Shown here: positions 18,679-27,687 of the stretch, one piece after another
Layout: the number at the start of each line of letters is the position of its first letter
Numbering within the stretch: position 1 is the stretch's first letter
Origin: an uncultured Campylobacter sp.
GTDB taxonomy: Bacteria > Campylobacterota > Campylobacteria > Campylobacterales > Campylobacteraceae
Assembly (NCBI RefSeq): GCF_937959485.1
Contig: NZ_CALGPY010000006.1
Location: 186,001 to 250,000, forward strand
Reading direction: 5' to 3'
Length of the DNA stretch: 64,000 nt
The notes under the pieces: model-generated
What the model was told of the DNA's origin: nothing
Databases searched by the model: none
The model's input: the letters and a program-made list of their open reading frames with translations, nothing else
Translations under genes and position numbers: made by a program

Positions 18679-19149
18679 GCTGCGCGCCAAAAAAGCCTAG
18701 AATATGGCGCAAGCGAGCGGTACCGTGCGCGTACTACGGTATGCCGCAAGAAATGAGTAGGGTGCTACCTACGGATACGCTATCTACGGCGGCACGGGCA
18801 GAGCATGGGTAAGCGCAAGGCATGGCAGACGCGCTATCGATAGGCGGTATGAAGGTGTGTTTGAGCGGACGGCGGCGCTATGGATAGGCAGACAGCGCGC
18901 TATCAGAGGCACACTATGGCGGCAAATTTTAAACGCAATCTGCAAGCAGAAAATCCGCCAAGCGCCAAATGCGAGTTTTTAAAATTCTATCACTAAATTT
19001 TAGCATAGGCTTAGACGGCTATGTCGCCCACGCACAAATCAGCCACTTGCGAATTTCCCGCAACTATTGATAAGCAAACGCTTGCTATATGTAAGTAAAC
19101 TCGCGCTGTTCGGGCACAAACCTCATGCCCTAAATTCCTAAAATTTAGA
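18679..19149. other. Gene-free stretch with short degenerate repeats
   Basis: No supported gene. Unlike other spacers, bases 18700-18930 are GC-rich and poor in RAATTY, with recurring GCGCTAT and GATAGGC strings (around 18828-18845 and 18866-18904) and a loose inverted pair GGTACCGT/ACGGTAT near 18718-18743. Possibly remnant coding DNA. Confidence 0.4.
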
Positions 19150-19890
19150 CTATTTTTTCACCTTGATCACATATGGCACCGATTTGATCACGCCTTTAGA
19201 AAATAGCGTCTTAGTGTCCGCGTATACGGCGTTAAGCTCGGCTTTTGAAACATCCGCATCGCTTACCTGCACGTCCTTGTCGTAGTATTTCTCGATCACG
19301 TCGATCGCGCCTTTTTGATCACTAGGTGAGAGGGCCTTCAGATACTTTAAAACCAGTGCCGATTTGATAAACGCGCTCTTGCCGTGCACCGGCGCAAAGA
19401 TCAATTTTACGTTGCTGTTGCGAAGATACTTCGTAATCCTCTTCATCTCCTCGGCGCAATACGGACACTCCGGATCGCCCACGATGTAGGTCACGTAGGG
19501 ATTATTTTTATCAAACGACTCGATATAGGCAAATCTCGCCGGATTTATGCTTTTTAGTAGCTCAAGTGCGGCGGCATCTCTGGCGTCCTTTAAAATTTGA
19601 GTTCTCATCTTAAATAATGCAGCATCCGCCGCGTCTGCAAGCTTAGACTCCTCTGTTACTGCCACTAGGCTTTTGCCGTCGTCGCTAGCCAAAAATGCCT
19701 CTTTTGTGTCGCCCGAGCGGACGATCAGCAAATTTAGCCCGTTTAGCGAGTTTAGTTTGTCAATCGAGATGAGCTGAGCGTTTTTATCATTTAGACTTTG
19801 CTTTAGGTTTTTTACGAACTCCGCTTCGTTCGCATTCGCGCCAAGCACAAAAGCCGCACACGCAGCCAAAACGTAGATGATTTTTTTCAT
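19150..19890 (-). CDS. Periplasmic DsbC/DsbG-like thioredoxin-fold protein
   Basis: 246 residues with a signal peptide (MKKIIYVLAACAAFVLGANA). The thioredoxin-fold domain carries ECPYC (Cys142 and Cys145) and the cis-proline loop SVPY near the C-terminus. An N-terminal region of about 100 residues fits a DsbC-like dimerisation part. It probably isomerises or reduces disulfides in the periplasm. A paralogue with CPFC is encoded at 50823-51536, so the two may divide roles. The gene is divergent from efp. Confidence 0.82.
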   Translation of the reverse strand: MKKIIYVLAACAAFVLGANANEAEFVKNLKQSLNDKNAQLISIDKLNSLNGLNLLIVRSGDTKEAFLASDDGKSLVAVTEESKLADAADAALFKMRTQILKDARDAAALELLKSINPARFAYIESFDKNNPYVTYIVGDPECPYCAEEMKRITKYLRNSNVKLIFAPVHGKSAFIKSALVLKYLKALSPSDQKGAIDVIEKYYDKDVQVSDADVSKAELNAVYADTKTLFSKGVIKSVPYVIKVKK

Positions 19891-19944
19891 AGCTTCCCTC
19901 CCCTTAAAATTTCGCCAATTATATCAATTTAAAATAAAATTTGT

Positions 19945-19950
19945 TATAAT
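19945..19950 (+). promoter_or_regulatory. -10 box for efp
   Basis: GTTATAATCGCGC, 29 bases before the efp ATG, with an AT-rich upstream region and no clear -35. AAGGAG follows 7 bases before the ATG. Confidence 0.55.
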
Positions 19951-19978
19951 CGCGCCTCATTAATTTAAGGAGAAATTT

Positions 19979-20545
19979 ATGGCTTATTCAATGGGCGATC
20001 TAAAAAAAGGTCTAAAAATCGAGGTGGACGGAATTCCGTTTAAAATCATAGAATACCAACACGTAAAACCGGGCAAAGGACCTGCTTTCGTGCGCGTTAA
20101 AATAAAATCTTTCATTGATGGCAAGGTGCTTGAAAAGACCTTCCACGCGGGCGATAAATGCGAGGCGCCGAATCTTGAGGAAAAAGAGATGCAGTATCTC
20201 TACGACGATGGCGAGGCGTGTCAGTTCATGGATACCGATAGTTACGAACAGATCGCGATCAGCGACGAGGATGTGGGCGAGGCGAAAAAATGGATGCTAG
20301 ATGGTATGATGGTAAATATAATGTTTTACAACGGCAAAGCGATCGGCGTGGATGTGCCGCAGGTGGTGGAGCTTAAGATCGTAGAAACTGCGCCGAATTT
20401 CCGCGGCGATACGCAGGGCAGCAACAAAAAGCCTGCCACGCTTGAGACCGGCGCCGTGGTACAGATCCCATTTCACGTGCTAGAAGGCGAGGTCATCCGC
20501 GTTGACACCGTCCGCGGCGAGTATATCGAGCGCGCAAATAAATAA
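19979..20545 (+). CDS. efp: Elongation factor P
   Basis: 188 residues, full length. Binds the ribosome between P and E sites and relieves stalling at proline stretches. The modified-lysine loop is HVKPGKGPAFVRVK with Lys33 at the tip. The C-terminal domain ends with VPFHVLEGE-like IPFHVLEGEVIRVDTVRGEYIERA. A ribosome-binding site AAGGAG lies 7 bases upstream. The lysine at the loop tip suits EpmA-type modification, but no modification genes are in the window. A C10 tract begins 1 base after the stop. Confidence 0.97.
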   Translation: MAYSMGDLKKGLKIEVDGIPFKIIEYQHVKPGKGPAFVRVKIKSFIDGKVLEKTFHAGDKCEAPNLEEKEMQYLYDDGEACQFMDTDSYEQIAISDEDVGEAKKWMLDGMMVNIMFYNGKAIGVDVPQVVELKIVETAPNFRGDTQGSNKKPATLETGAVVQIPFHVLEGEVIRVDTVRGEYIERANK

Positions 20546-20546
20546 T

Positions 20547-20556
20547 CCCCCCCCCC
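20547..20556. repeat. C10 homopolymer between efp stop and terminator
   Basis: Ten consecutive C residues, directly after the efp stop and before its terminator. Slippage here would change the 3' untranslated region, not the protein. Confidence 0.9.
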
Positions 20557-20558
20557 TG

Positions 20559-20586
20559 TTTTTGCGAAATTTTGATTTCGCAAAAA
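20559..20586 (+). terminator. efp terminator
   Basis: Perfect 12-bp arms TTTTTGCGAAAT (20559-20570) and ATTTCGCAAAAA (20575-20586) around TTTG, followed by a T-rich run (CCTCTTTCTTTT). Confidence 0.8.
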
Positions 20587-20772
20587 TTCCTCTTTCTTTT
20601 GAAATTTATAAACTCCGAGCGATAAATTTAAACCGCATCGCTGTGTAAATTTTGATTAAAATGGCTTTCGAATTTGCCGCAGCGTGGATCATTTAATCTA
20701 AATTTTGCGTAGCGCCGATCTGGCAAATTTAGGATGGTTTTACGATTAAATTTACGGATTTGAAATTTGAGT

Positions 20773-20814
20773 ATAAAAACGCCCGAAAGCAAATCTTACG
20801 ACCCGCTTTCGGGC
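20773..20814 (-). terminator. Terminator of the SelW-like gene
   Basis: On the minus strand, GCCCGAAAGC (20814-20805) and GCTTTCGGGC (20790-20781) pair over 10 bp, followed by GTTTTTAT. It begins 6 bases after the selenoprotein stop codon, which supports the reality of that gene. Confidence 0.85.
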
Positions 20815-20820
20815 TTTGAG

Positions 20821-21054
20821 CTAGGCTGCAACTTTAATTAGATTTAAAATTTCACCTTCACTTGGGAAACGAGGCTTAGCAAAATCTTTATTGAAGAAAA
20901 GCTTTCTGCCGTCAACTTCTACTAGAAAGTCTCCGCTGCCACCAGTGGCCAACTCGACAACTGCATCCTTATAGACGCTTGTTATTTCATCTCTCACACG
21001 GAGAGCTTGCGGTCTATAAGATCAAGAATTACAATAAGTAATTACAACCTTCAT
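20821..21054 (-). CDS. SelW/Rdx-family selenoprotein with in-frame UGA (Sec11)
   Basis: Found by translating the minus strand from ATG 21054 (ribosome-binding site AAAGGAATAA) to TAG 20821-20823, reading TGA at 21022-21024 as selenocysteine: 77 residues. It begins MKVVITYCNSUSYRPQALRV; the CxxU redox motif (Cys8-Asn-Ser-Sec11) after a short beta strand is the hallmark of the SelW/SelT/SelH (Rdx) thioredoxin-like family. The rest fits too: VELATGGSGDFLVEVDGRKLFFNK and a closing FPSEGEILNLIKVA, whose GxGdFeV and 'F.kp..grFPde.ei' pattern is typical. Seventeen bases after the UGA lies a 5-bp hairpin with CGUGU loop, like that of fdhA. Its own terminator follows. Function in the family: thiol/selenol redox or antioxidant. 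Simple ORF callers would miss it. Confidence 0.85.
20991..21005 (-). promoter_or_regulatory. SECIS-like hairpin of the SelW-like mRNA
   Basis: Minus strand CTCTC-CGTGT-GAGAG, starting 16 bases after the UGA. Five-base loop CGUGU closely matches the fdhA hairpin loop GGUGU at a similar distance, as expected for bacterial SECIS elements read by SelB. Confidence 0.65.
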
Positions 21055-21203
21055 CTTTATTCCTTTCTAAAAAAGTACCGCATTGTAGCAGATCTAGCTT
21101 AAATTTTAATATAAAGGCTCAATTTCGCGCGCCTGCATTTAAAATTTATGGGCGAAATTTCGCCGTTTGCAAAGCTTGGAATTTCGCTGCCGCGGGCTTA
21201 AGG

Positions 21204-21914
21204 CTAGTCTTCAAATTTTAAAATTTCATCGTAGCAGAGATAAAAATCGCAGCCATGCGCGTGGAATTTCTTATCGCCGTGAAAGTGTCCGAAATACCAT
21301 CGCGCGGGCCTTACGAGCTCAAAGATACGCTCCAAATACTCAGACGTTTTATCGGGGGTACTTTTGCCGCACCAAAGGTATTCTTTTAAAAATTTCATCG
21401 CAAACCACGGCGCCGTGTGGCTCAGCACCGCATCGATCCGCCCGCCCGCAGCGATGAAATCGCGCGCATTTTGCATAGCACAAGCAAACTCCTCCTCGCT
21501 TGGAATCTCGCGCGCCCACCAGCTAAGCCCCGGTATCCGATGTGCTTTATCGACGCTAAGCGCGCCGCCGAAGCACAAAAATCGTCGCCCCGCAATCTCG
21601 TAAATTTCGCCACGCCGCAGCCAAAAAATATTCTCGCCGCCCACGCCCACGGTGCCGCCAAATTTCCTCTCGCGCGGCAGCTGATCCAACATATAGAAAT
21701 TTTCGTGATTGCCATCTATGAAAAGAAGCGTGGCGGGGAAATATCTTTCTATATTTTTGCGCGCCATAAACTCATCTATACGCTCGCTCCAAAACAGCCC
21801 AAAATCCCCGAGCACAATGACAAAATCATCGGCGCTAAGCCCACCCGCAAAGGCCTTGTTCGTTATTTTGCCGATCTCGTTTATTCCGTGCGTATCGCCA
21901 CAAAGATATATCAT
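21204..21914 (-). CDS. Calcineurin-like metallophosphoesterase
   Basis: 236 residues, one catalytic domain. All five metal motifs of the family are visible: CGDTHG at residues 5-10, LGDFG (36-40 region), DGNHEN, LSHTAP and FGHFHGD. It hydrolyses phosphoester bonds with a dinuclear metal centre in the cytoplasm (no signal peptide). The substrate (nucleotide, protein phosphate or other) cannot be told. A ribosome-binding site AAAGGAGAGG lies just upstream of the ATG. It stands alone. Confidence 0.87.
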   Translation of the reverse strand: MIYLCGDTHGINEIGKITNKAFAGGLSADDFVIVLGDFGLFWSERIDEFMARKNIERYFPATLLFIDGNHENFYMLDQLPRERKFGGTVGVGGENIFWLRRGEIYEIAGRRFLCFGGALSVDKAHRIPGLSWWAREIPSEEEFACAMQNARDFIAAGGRIDAVLSHTAPWFAMKFLKEYLWCGKSTPDKTSEYLERIFELVRPARWYFGHFHGDKKFHAHGCDFYLCYDEILKFED

Positions 21915-22334
21915 ATTCCTCTCCTTTAATCTGGCTCGCCGCGGCTTTGCCGCAGCCCGTGAGAATGAAATTTGAAGCGCTAAATTTTACGCGGCACACG
22001 CGTCACAAAATCCGACTAGCGTTCCGAGCCGCAACCGCACAAATTTAATCCAAATTAAAAGCGTAAATTTAGGCGACGAAATTCAAGTAAGCACAAACGC
22101 CAAGTTCGCCGTCGCGAAAATTTAAAGCCGCGGTTTTCAATTTTAAATTTCGCAGTGCAGATCTAAGCGGCAAAATCCAAGCAAACGCGACCCCCTTTGC
22201 TACCGCTAAATTTTAAATTTAGCAACTAACTGCGTAAATTTAGCGGCGGATTGTGCAATTTCCACAAAGAGCTTTGTAAATTTCAACAAACTTTGTAAAT
22301 TTTACGGCGAGCCACCTAAATTTAAAGATTAAAT
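21915..22334. other. Gene-free RAATTY-rich spacer
   Basis: No gene found. Repeated AAATTTAGCG/AAATTTTAAATTTAG strings dominate 22000-22330. No hairpin strong enough to call a terminator was identified. Confidence 0.5.
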
Positions 22335-23393
22335 TTAAAGCCTGCCGCGCAATTTCGTCGCCAGCGCTGCGCCGATTTTTTCGTAGCCCTCTTTTTGCAA
22401 GTGGATTTCGTCGGGGCGAATAAGCCCGCGCTCGCGCCAGCCGCGCCAGCCGCCATCCTCATCCATAAGACCGGCTATGTCGTAAAACATCGCCCCTTCG
22501 TCTCGCGCTAGATGCGCTAGCACCTCCGCAGCGCGTGAGGCGTTTGGCACTTTAGGGCTTCGCGGCGGTGCTACGAGCAGGATTTTTGCACCGGGAGCTG
22601 CAGAGCGGACGGAGCGAAGCAGCCCACGGACGCTTTGGTAGAATTTTTGCTCGTCGAATTTCGGATCCATCGCATCGTTTGTGCCGTAAGCGATAACTAC
22701 GAGATTGTATCTAAGTCCCGAAAAATCCCTACCAAAGGCATCTGCGCCCCATTTTTCGTAGAGGTTGCTAAACGCGCCGTTGCTCGCGCAAGAGTCTGCA
22801 AAGCGCGCGTTTTTGCGGTAAATTTTATATCCTCCAAGTTCTGCCCCATCACGTAGCGATCGAATTTCGATCGGAAATCTAAGTCGCAGCTTAGAATACT
22901 CCCATTTCTGCGGCACTTCTTGTGAAATATACGCGCTTAGCCCGCTTGCATCGCGCACGCGAAAAATCTCGCCACCCTGATCCGATTTATGTAAAATTTC
23001 GACGTAAAAATCGCCGCTAAGTTGCTTTAGCTCCAGTCGCACATTAGCGCCCTTTTTGCCGGTAGCGATCACTCCGCATAACGGGAAATCGGGGTCTTGC
23101 TCGGTGCGGGATGAGATTACATTAAAGCCGCTTTGCTTAAATTCTATATTTTCGCTTTTGTGGTATTTAGGCATCATTGCAGGCACGAAGCCGACGCTGT
23201 TTTGCACGAAAAAGCCGTGCCTGAAAGCATCTATCAGCGCGTCGCTTCCTAAATGCGAATCGCCAAAAAATTTCACTCCAAAGCCCGCAGAGCTTTTTGC
23301 GTTTGCGGAATTTATGCCGCGAACGCCTGCGTTTGCCGCGCATCCGCTTAATAATGCGGCAAATAAAATCACTATAAATTTACTCAACTTCAA
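22335..23393 (-). CDS. SGNH/GDSL-hydrolase lipoprotein, Ape1-like peptidoglycan O-acetylesterase candidate
   Basis: 352 residues. Signal peptide with lipobox LLSGC (Cys18), so it should be lipid-anchored facing the periplasm. SGNH landmarks: block I FFGDSHLGS (Ser46 nucleophile), block III VIAYGTND and block V PDEIHLQKEG supplying Asp and His. A carbohydrate-binding-like middle region (residues 80-200) is inserted between blocks I and III, as in Ape1-type esterases. It is the last of three overlapping genes with PatB-like and PatA-like proteins, so de-O-acetylation of peptidoglycan MurNAc is the likely role. A general carbohydrate esterase is the alternative. Confidence 0.72.
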   Translation of the reverse strand: MKLSKFIVILFAALLSGCAANAGVRGINSANAKSSAGFGVKFFGDSHLGSDALIDAFRHGFFVQNSVGFVPAMMPKYHKSENIEFKQSGFNVISSRTEQDPDFPLCGVIATGKKGANVRLELKQLSGDFYVEILHKSDQGGEIFRVRDASGLSAYISQEVPQKWEYSKLRLRFPIEIRSLRDGAELGGYKIYRKNARFADSCASNGAFSNLYEKWGADAFGRDFSGLRYNLVVIAYGTNDAMDPKFDEQKFYQSVRGLLRSVRSAAPGAKILLVAPPRSPKVPNASRAAEVLAHLARDEGAMFYDIAGLMDEDGGWRGWRERGLIRPDEIHLQKEGYEKIGAALATKLRGRL

Positions 23394-24690
23394 TCCTTGA
23401 TAAAATTTCTTTCGCTACCGCTTCGCAACCCTCTTTGCTCATATGAATGCCGTCGTCTTGGCGCACGCGCACGAGCTTCGAGCCGCTTTGCAGATAGGTT
23501 TTATAGACGCCTTTTTCGCACACCAGCGGGGTTGTTTGCATAAAATACCCGCCAAGCGCCATGCTGGCGTCTGCATATATTTGATTTAGCAGCTGCGTTT
23601 TCTCCTCAAAATCTGGCTTTTGCATACACGGCATTGCCAGCCACAGCACTCCCGCACCGTGCGAGTGCGCTGTATCGTAGATCTCGCGCACTCTTGAGGC
23701 GTAAAACTCCCGCCAGCGCGGCGTTTTAATGCCGTAGGTCTTGCCGCCCGCGCGGTACTCCCAGACGTCATTGGCGCCCAGCAGCACGACTACGAGCTTA
23801 ACGCCGCCATTCTCTCTAAGCGCAGTATCGAGCGTCTTTTGCCAGTCGAAAGATTTCTTACTCGCAAGCCCCGTAGATTGCTTGCTAAGATCGATCACCC
23901 TCAGGCTTCGCTTCGGGAAAAATTTCTTAGCGTTCATCCCCACGTATTGCATCAGACTATCGCCCATAAAAAGCACCTCATCGCCTGCATTTAGGCGGAT
24001 TTTGCCATCGTCGCTAAGCGAAATTTTAGCATCAATCTCCACGGAACTTTGCGTCGTTAAATTCTGCTCCAAAGCCTGCGGAGCGGGAAGTTGCGAAGCG
24101 TAATTTTCGCCGCTTTGCAAGGTTGCGCTTGCCGTGACGGTATTTTGCGACTCAGCGGAGCTGCGCGGCACAGAGCTTGTTGTAGTCTGGCTTTGTGACA
24201 CGGAATTTTGCGAAGTAGAATTTTGAGGGATGGAATTTTGTGCGTAAGGCTCCTGCGCAGAATCGCGCGTCTTTGAATGATGCATAGAATTATTTAAAGC
24301 TGAATTCTTCGTGGCATGGGCTTGCGGCTTGCTATCTTGCGGTTTAACGCTTTGCGAAGTATCGTGATCTCGCGCCCTCGTGCTTTGCAAAGCTTGATTT
24401 TCCGCTATACGATCTTGCGTAGGCTTTTTAAAATTTTTGCTTCCGCTATGCGGACTTGCGTCCTCATCCTTGCTAATGTCCTCACCTTTGATGCGCTGCT
24501 CAAGCTTATCTGCGACATTTGCAATTTTTTCGTAGATCTCTCCGCCTACGCGAAACGGCGAGCGGCGCAGCCATTCTTCCAGCCCAAAATCATCGTGAAA
24601 TCGCTGCTCCAAATAATAAAGCAGCGAGCCTTGCATAAAAAATGCTGAGAAAAGCAGCGCAAAAAGCATAGTCGAAACAAACCTAAGCAT
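23380..24690 (-). CDS. PatB-like peptidoglycan O-acetyltransferase (SGNH fold, DUF459) with long Ser/Gln/Asn-rich linker
   Basis: 436 residues. A membrane anchor (about residues 5-25) is followed by a low-complexity linker of about 150 residues (70-220) rich in Gln, Asn and Ser with recurring QNS units, then the SGNH domain: FMGDSLMQYVG (Ser245), VVLLGANDVWEY and DDGIHMSKEG. PatB transfers acetyl groups delivered by PatA to MurNAc C6 in the periplasm. It starts directly after the PatA-like stop and overlaps the Ape1-like gene by 14 bases. The linker is much longer than such a protein needs and its DNA is rich in RAATTY words. Confidence 0.75.
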   Translation of the reverse strand: MLRFVSTMLFALLFSAFFMQGSLLYYLEQRFHDDFGLEEWLRRSPFRVGGEIYEKIANVADKLEQRIKGEDISKDEDASPHSGSKNFKKPTQDRIAENQALQSTRARDHDTSQSVKPQDSKPQAHATKNSALNNSMHHSKTRDSAQEPYAQNSIPQNSTSQNSVSQSQTTTSSVPRSSAESQNTVTASATLQSGENYASQLPAPQALEQNLTTQSSVEIDAKISLSDDGKIRLNAGDEVLFMGDSLMQYVGMNAKKFFPKRSLRVIDLSKQSTGLASKKSFDWQKTLDTALRENGGVKLVVVLLGANDVWEYRAGGKTYGIKTPRWREFYASRVREIYDTAHSHGAGVLWLAMPCMQKPDFEEKTQLLNQIYADASMALGGYFMQTTPLVCEKGVYKTYLQSGSKLVRVRQDDGIHMSKEGCEAVAKEILSRIEVE

Positions 24691-26250
24691 CTAAAATCCT
24701 GCGTAGATGAAATTTGGAATTCCGCTTGGCATCAGCGCAAAAATCAGCGTGAAGATCACGCCGAGCGCGAGAGCTTTAGGCAAAAACGGCAGCTCGGCAA
24801 AAAGCGCGATCACAGTATCTTTAAGAGCAGAGATTTTAGGATAAACAAAAATCCCTGCTAAAATCACCGCAAGCACTGCTAGCTCGCTAATATCTCCGAA
24901 AGCTCGTGCGCGGGTAAAAGCGCTCAAAATCGCCGCCGCATCTGGCAGGGAATTGGCGAAAAAAATCCAAGCGAAACTTACAAAAATATAGGTGCAAAAT
25001 AGCGCCAAATGCGGATTTAGCGGCTTTACGCCCACTTTGGCAAGACATTTTAAAAACACAAGCGCCACTCCGTGCAAAAGCCCCCAAATCAAAAAATTTA
25101 ATCCCGCGCCGTGCCATATGCCCGAGAGCGCAAACGCGATTAGCAAATTTACGCAGGTACGTGCAAAGCCATTGCGCGAGCCGCCAAGCGGAATATAAAT
25201 ATAATCGCGTATAAACGTAGATAAGCTGATATGCCAGCGATCCCAAAACTCGCCTAAATTCTTAGCCGCGTAGGGCATATTAAAATTCTGCGGCAACTTA
25301 AAGCCCATCGCAAGCCCAAGAGCCCGCGCCATATCGATAAAGCCGCTAAAATTCGTATAAAGCACCACGCCGTAAAGCAGCAGTGCAGCTAGAATTTGCG
25401 CCGCGGAGGACTCAGGCTCGTCGCCGTAAACGCCCGAAATCACATCGCTATAATACGCGCCCAAATAGCCGCTAATAAGTAGCAGCTTAACTAAGGCAAA
25501 AATTATAAGCACATAAATTTCATCGGCATTGCCAAAGTGCTTGAAGCGATCAAACTGTGGCAGCACTGGCTCTACGCCCTTGGCGGCGCTAGCGCGTCCG
25601 ATAGGACCCATCACGACGCTAGGAAAAAACGCTAAAAAGCACGCCAAACTCAAAAAGCCCTGCTCGCCGCATTCGCGCCTATAAACCGAGACAAAATAGG
25701 TGATCGACATAAAAACATAATATGAAATTCCAAGCGGAAACGCCACGCTATCGACGGCACCTAGGTGCAGCGCGGCAAGCGCGGCATTGAAAAACTCCCT
25801 GACGTAGCCGTAATATTTAAAAAATGCGAGAAAAAATAAGCCGCCAGCAACTGCCGCAAGCATCACTGCACGTGCCTTCGCAGTTGGTAACGGAATCTGC
25901 TTCGCTAGCCCCGCTTTTTGCATCTGCTTTGCTATGCCGGCTTGTTTTGTTGCGCTCATCTGCTTGGCTGCCGCTTTACGCGAGAGCTTTTTCTTGTGCG
26001 AAGACTGCTTTGCGGACGGTATGGCTTTCGCGACTACGCGATTAGCGCGCGCGATACACGCACCTGCAAAATATACGAAAGCACTATAGGCCGCAAGCAC
26101 CAGCGCAAAGCGCGGATTTACGGAGCACATAAAGCCGTAGCTTGCCAGCAGGATCAGAATTTTTTGCGCGAAAATATGATTTTTGAGCGTCCAATAAACG
26201 ATTAAAAACGCTAAAAAAGTAAGGACAAACTCAGGCGAAAAAAATGTCAT
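24691..26250 (-). CDS. PatA-like MBOAT O-acyltransferase
   Basis: 519 residues with about 11 membrane helices. MBOAT signatures are clear: YYVFMSITYFVSVYRRE, NFNMPYAAKNLGEFWDRWHISLSTFIRDYIYIPLGG and ALSGIWHGAGLNFLIWGLLHG with the conserved histidine. It should carry acetyl groups from a cytoplasmic donor across the inner membrane to PatB. Odd feature: a basic, Ala/Lys/Gln-rich insertion (about residues 75-128, with repeated AKQ units) in the first loops, not needed by the family. First gene of the patA-patB-ape1-like operon. Confidence 0.8.
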   Translation of the reverse strand: MTFFSPEFVLTFLAFLIVYWTLKNHIFAQKILILLASYGFMCSVNPRFALVLAAYSAFVYFAGACIARANRVVAKAIPSAKQSSHKKKLSRKAAAKQMSATKQAGIAKQMQKAGLAKQIPLPTAKARAVMLAAVAGGLFFLAFFKYYGYVREFFNAALAALHLGAVDSVAFPLGISYYVFMSITYFVSVYRRECGEQGFLSLACFLAFFPSVVMGPIGRASAAKGVEPVLPQFDRFKHFGNADEIYVLIIFALVKLLLISGYLGAYYSDVISGVYGDEPESSAAQILAALLLYGVVLYTNFSGFIDMARALGLAMGFKLPQNFNMPYAAKNLGEFWDRWHISLSTFIRDYIYIPLGGSRNGFARTCVNLLIAFALSGIWHGAGLNFLIWGLLHGVALVFLKCLAKVGVKPLNPHLALFCTYIFVSFAWIFFANSLPDAAAILSAFTRARAFGDISELAVLAVILAGIFVYPKISALKDTVIALFAELPFLPKALALGVIFTLIFALMPSGIPNFIYAGF

Positions 26251-27687
26251 TCAATCTTTCCAATTTAAATTTTTAAAGCTCTTGCGGGCTTTTAAACACT
26301 CGCAGCGTGAGATTTATACGAAGCGAAAAAGCCAAAAACTTTTTTTAATCGCTTGCAGCGCAATATTTTATGCGCAGGCACGGCGGTAGTCACGGCGTTG
26401 CGTCGCCAAACACGCTAATAAATTTAGCGTCCAAATCCTTAGATTCACGGACAGCTTGCAGCAAGCCCTTGCCACGTGAGCAAAATTCCGCCACAATGGC
26501 AAAATTTGAAACGCAAATAAGGGCTCGACGCACAAATAAAATTTTTAAACGCGCTGAGTGCTTTGCCATCAAATTCCCACGAAACCTCGCAAACGCAGTC
26601 TCGCAAATTCTACCCGCAGGATTTCAAAATAAGCGCCTTGGAATCATGCCATATAAATTAAACGCGATGCCGCTAAAATCCTACAAAATAAAATGAGCCA
26701 CACTTCATCACAACTATGAGGGCCAAAATTCTACAAAATAAAATCTAAAAGCCAAAAATTTTGCAGCGATAATAAAATTCTGCCCGTTAAAATCTATCGC
26801 GCGAAATTACTAAGTAAATCTCACTTTAAGGCGTGATAGAAACCATCTAAAAGCTGCGCCTTATGAGCCAAAATCATAGCTTTTAATTTTTACCGCAAAT
26901 TGCAGGCCTGCGCCTCCATAAAGGCTCTTTTAATTTTATGGTAACGCAAACGCGCCTTGCGCTAGCCTCGCTCTTTAGTGTAAAACACAAGTTAAAATCA
27001 ACGAGTTTCGCGTCGTAAATTTTGGCTCTAACTCGAATTTAATGCAGCTACACAGATTTTAGTTTGAGCTGAAATTTAACGTAGCAGAGCCGAATCTCGC
27101 TTCGTAACCCAGCCATTCTAACGAGATAATGTAAATTTTAATTTGCAATTTAAAATTTCTAGCGCAAAGATACCAGCACTTTGGCTCGCGTTTTGCAATT
27201 CTAATCTAGCGGCGCGTAAAATTGCAAATTTCAGCGTTTTTTATTCGGCTGGCTAGGTTTGTGCGCGCAAGAACTGATTTGCGAAAATTTTAAAATTTTA
27301 TCGCTTGCCTCAGCCCGCCTTCAGGGCAATCGCGATAAAATTTATGCTCCGCACCTCAAGCAAGCGAGCAGTTGCGATGAAATTCCAAGCTAGCAGTCGA
27401 GATGAAATTTTACGTCGCATTTTAAAAAAATCCCGCGCCCACCCAACCGAAAAAGCCGTAAATCCTGCACTAAATTTCATATTGCTGCATTACTTAGCGG
27501 CTATCAAATATGCTTGACAAGCAGACGCGTAGAAATCTCTCACCGTCCTTTCATGCTCGTTCGAAGTAAATTTCGCACAGATATTTTAACGGTCCATGCT
27601 CGAAATAAACGTTCCACATAATTCTATCGCAAAACGGCTGCAGGACGGGAATTTGCCCGGCAGCAAAGTCTTTTTATTGCGCGAAAT
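26251..27687. other. 1.4-kb gene-free stretch between patA-like gene and metE
   Basis: No ORF here has both a plausible ribosome-binding site and a recognisable protein. The longer frames (for example 26370-26696 and 27305-27517 on plus) have compositions expected from out-of-frame RAATTY-rich DNA. AAATTT/GAATTT words recur throughout. No tRNA, known riboswitch or strong terminator was recognised. It is the longest non-coding stretch of the window. Confidence 0.5.

Noticed and set aside
26370..27517. Open frames of 60-110 codons in the long gap
   Set aside because: No ribosome-binding sites, no family resemblance, Lys/Asn/Ala-rich composition typical of translated RAATTY-rich DNA.
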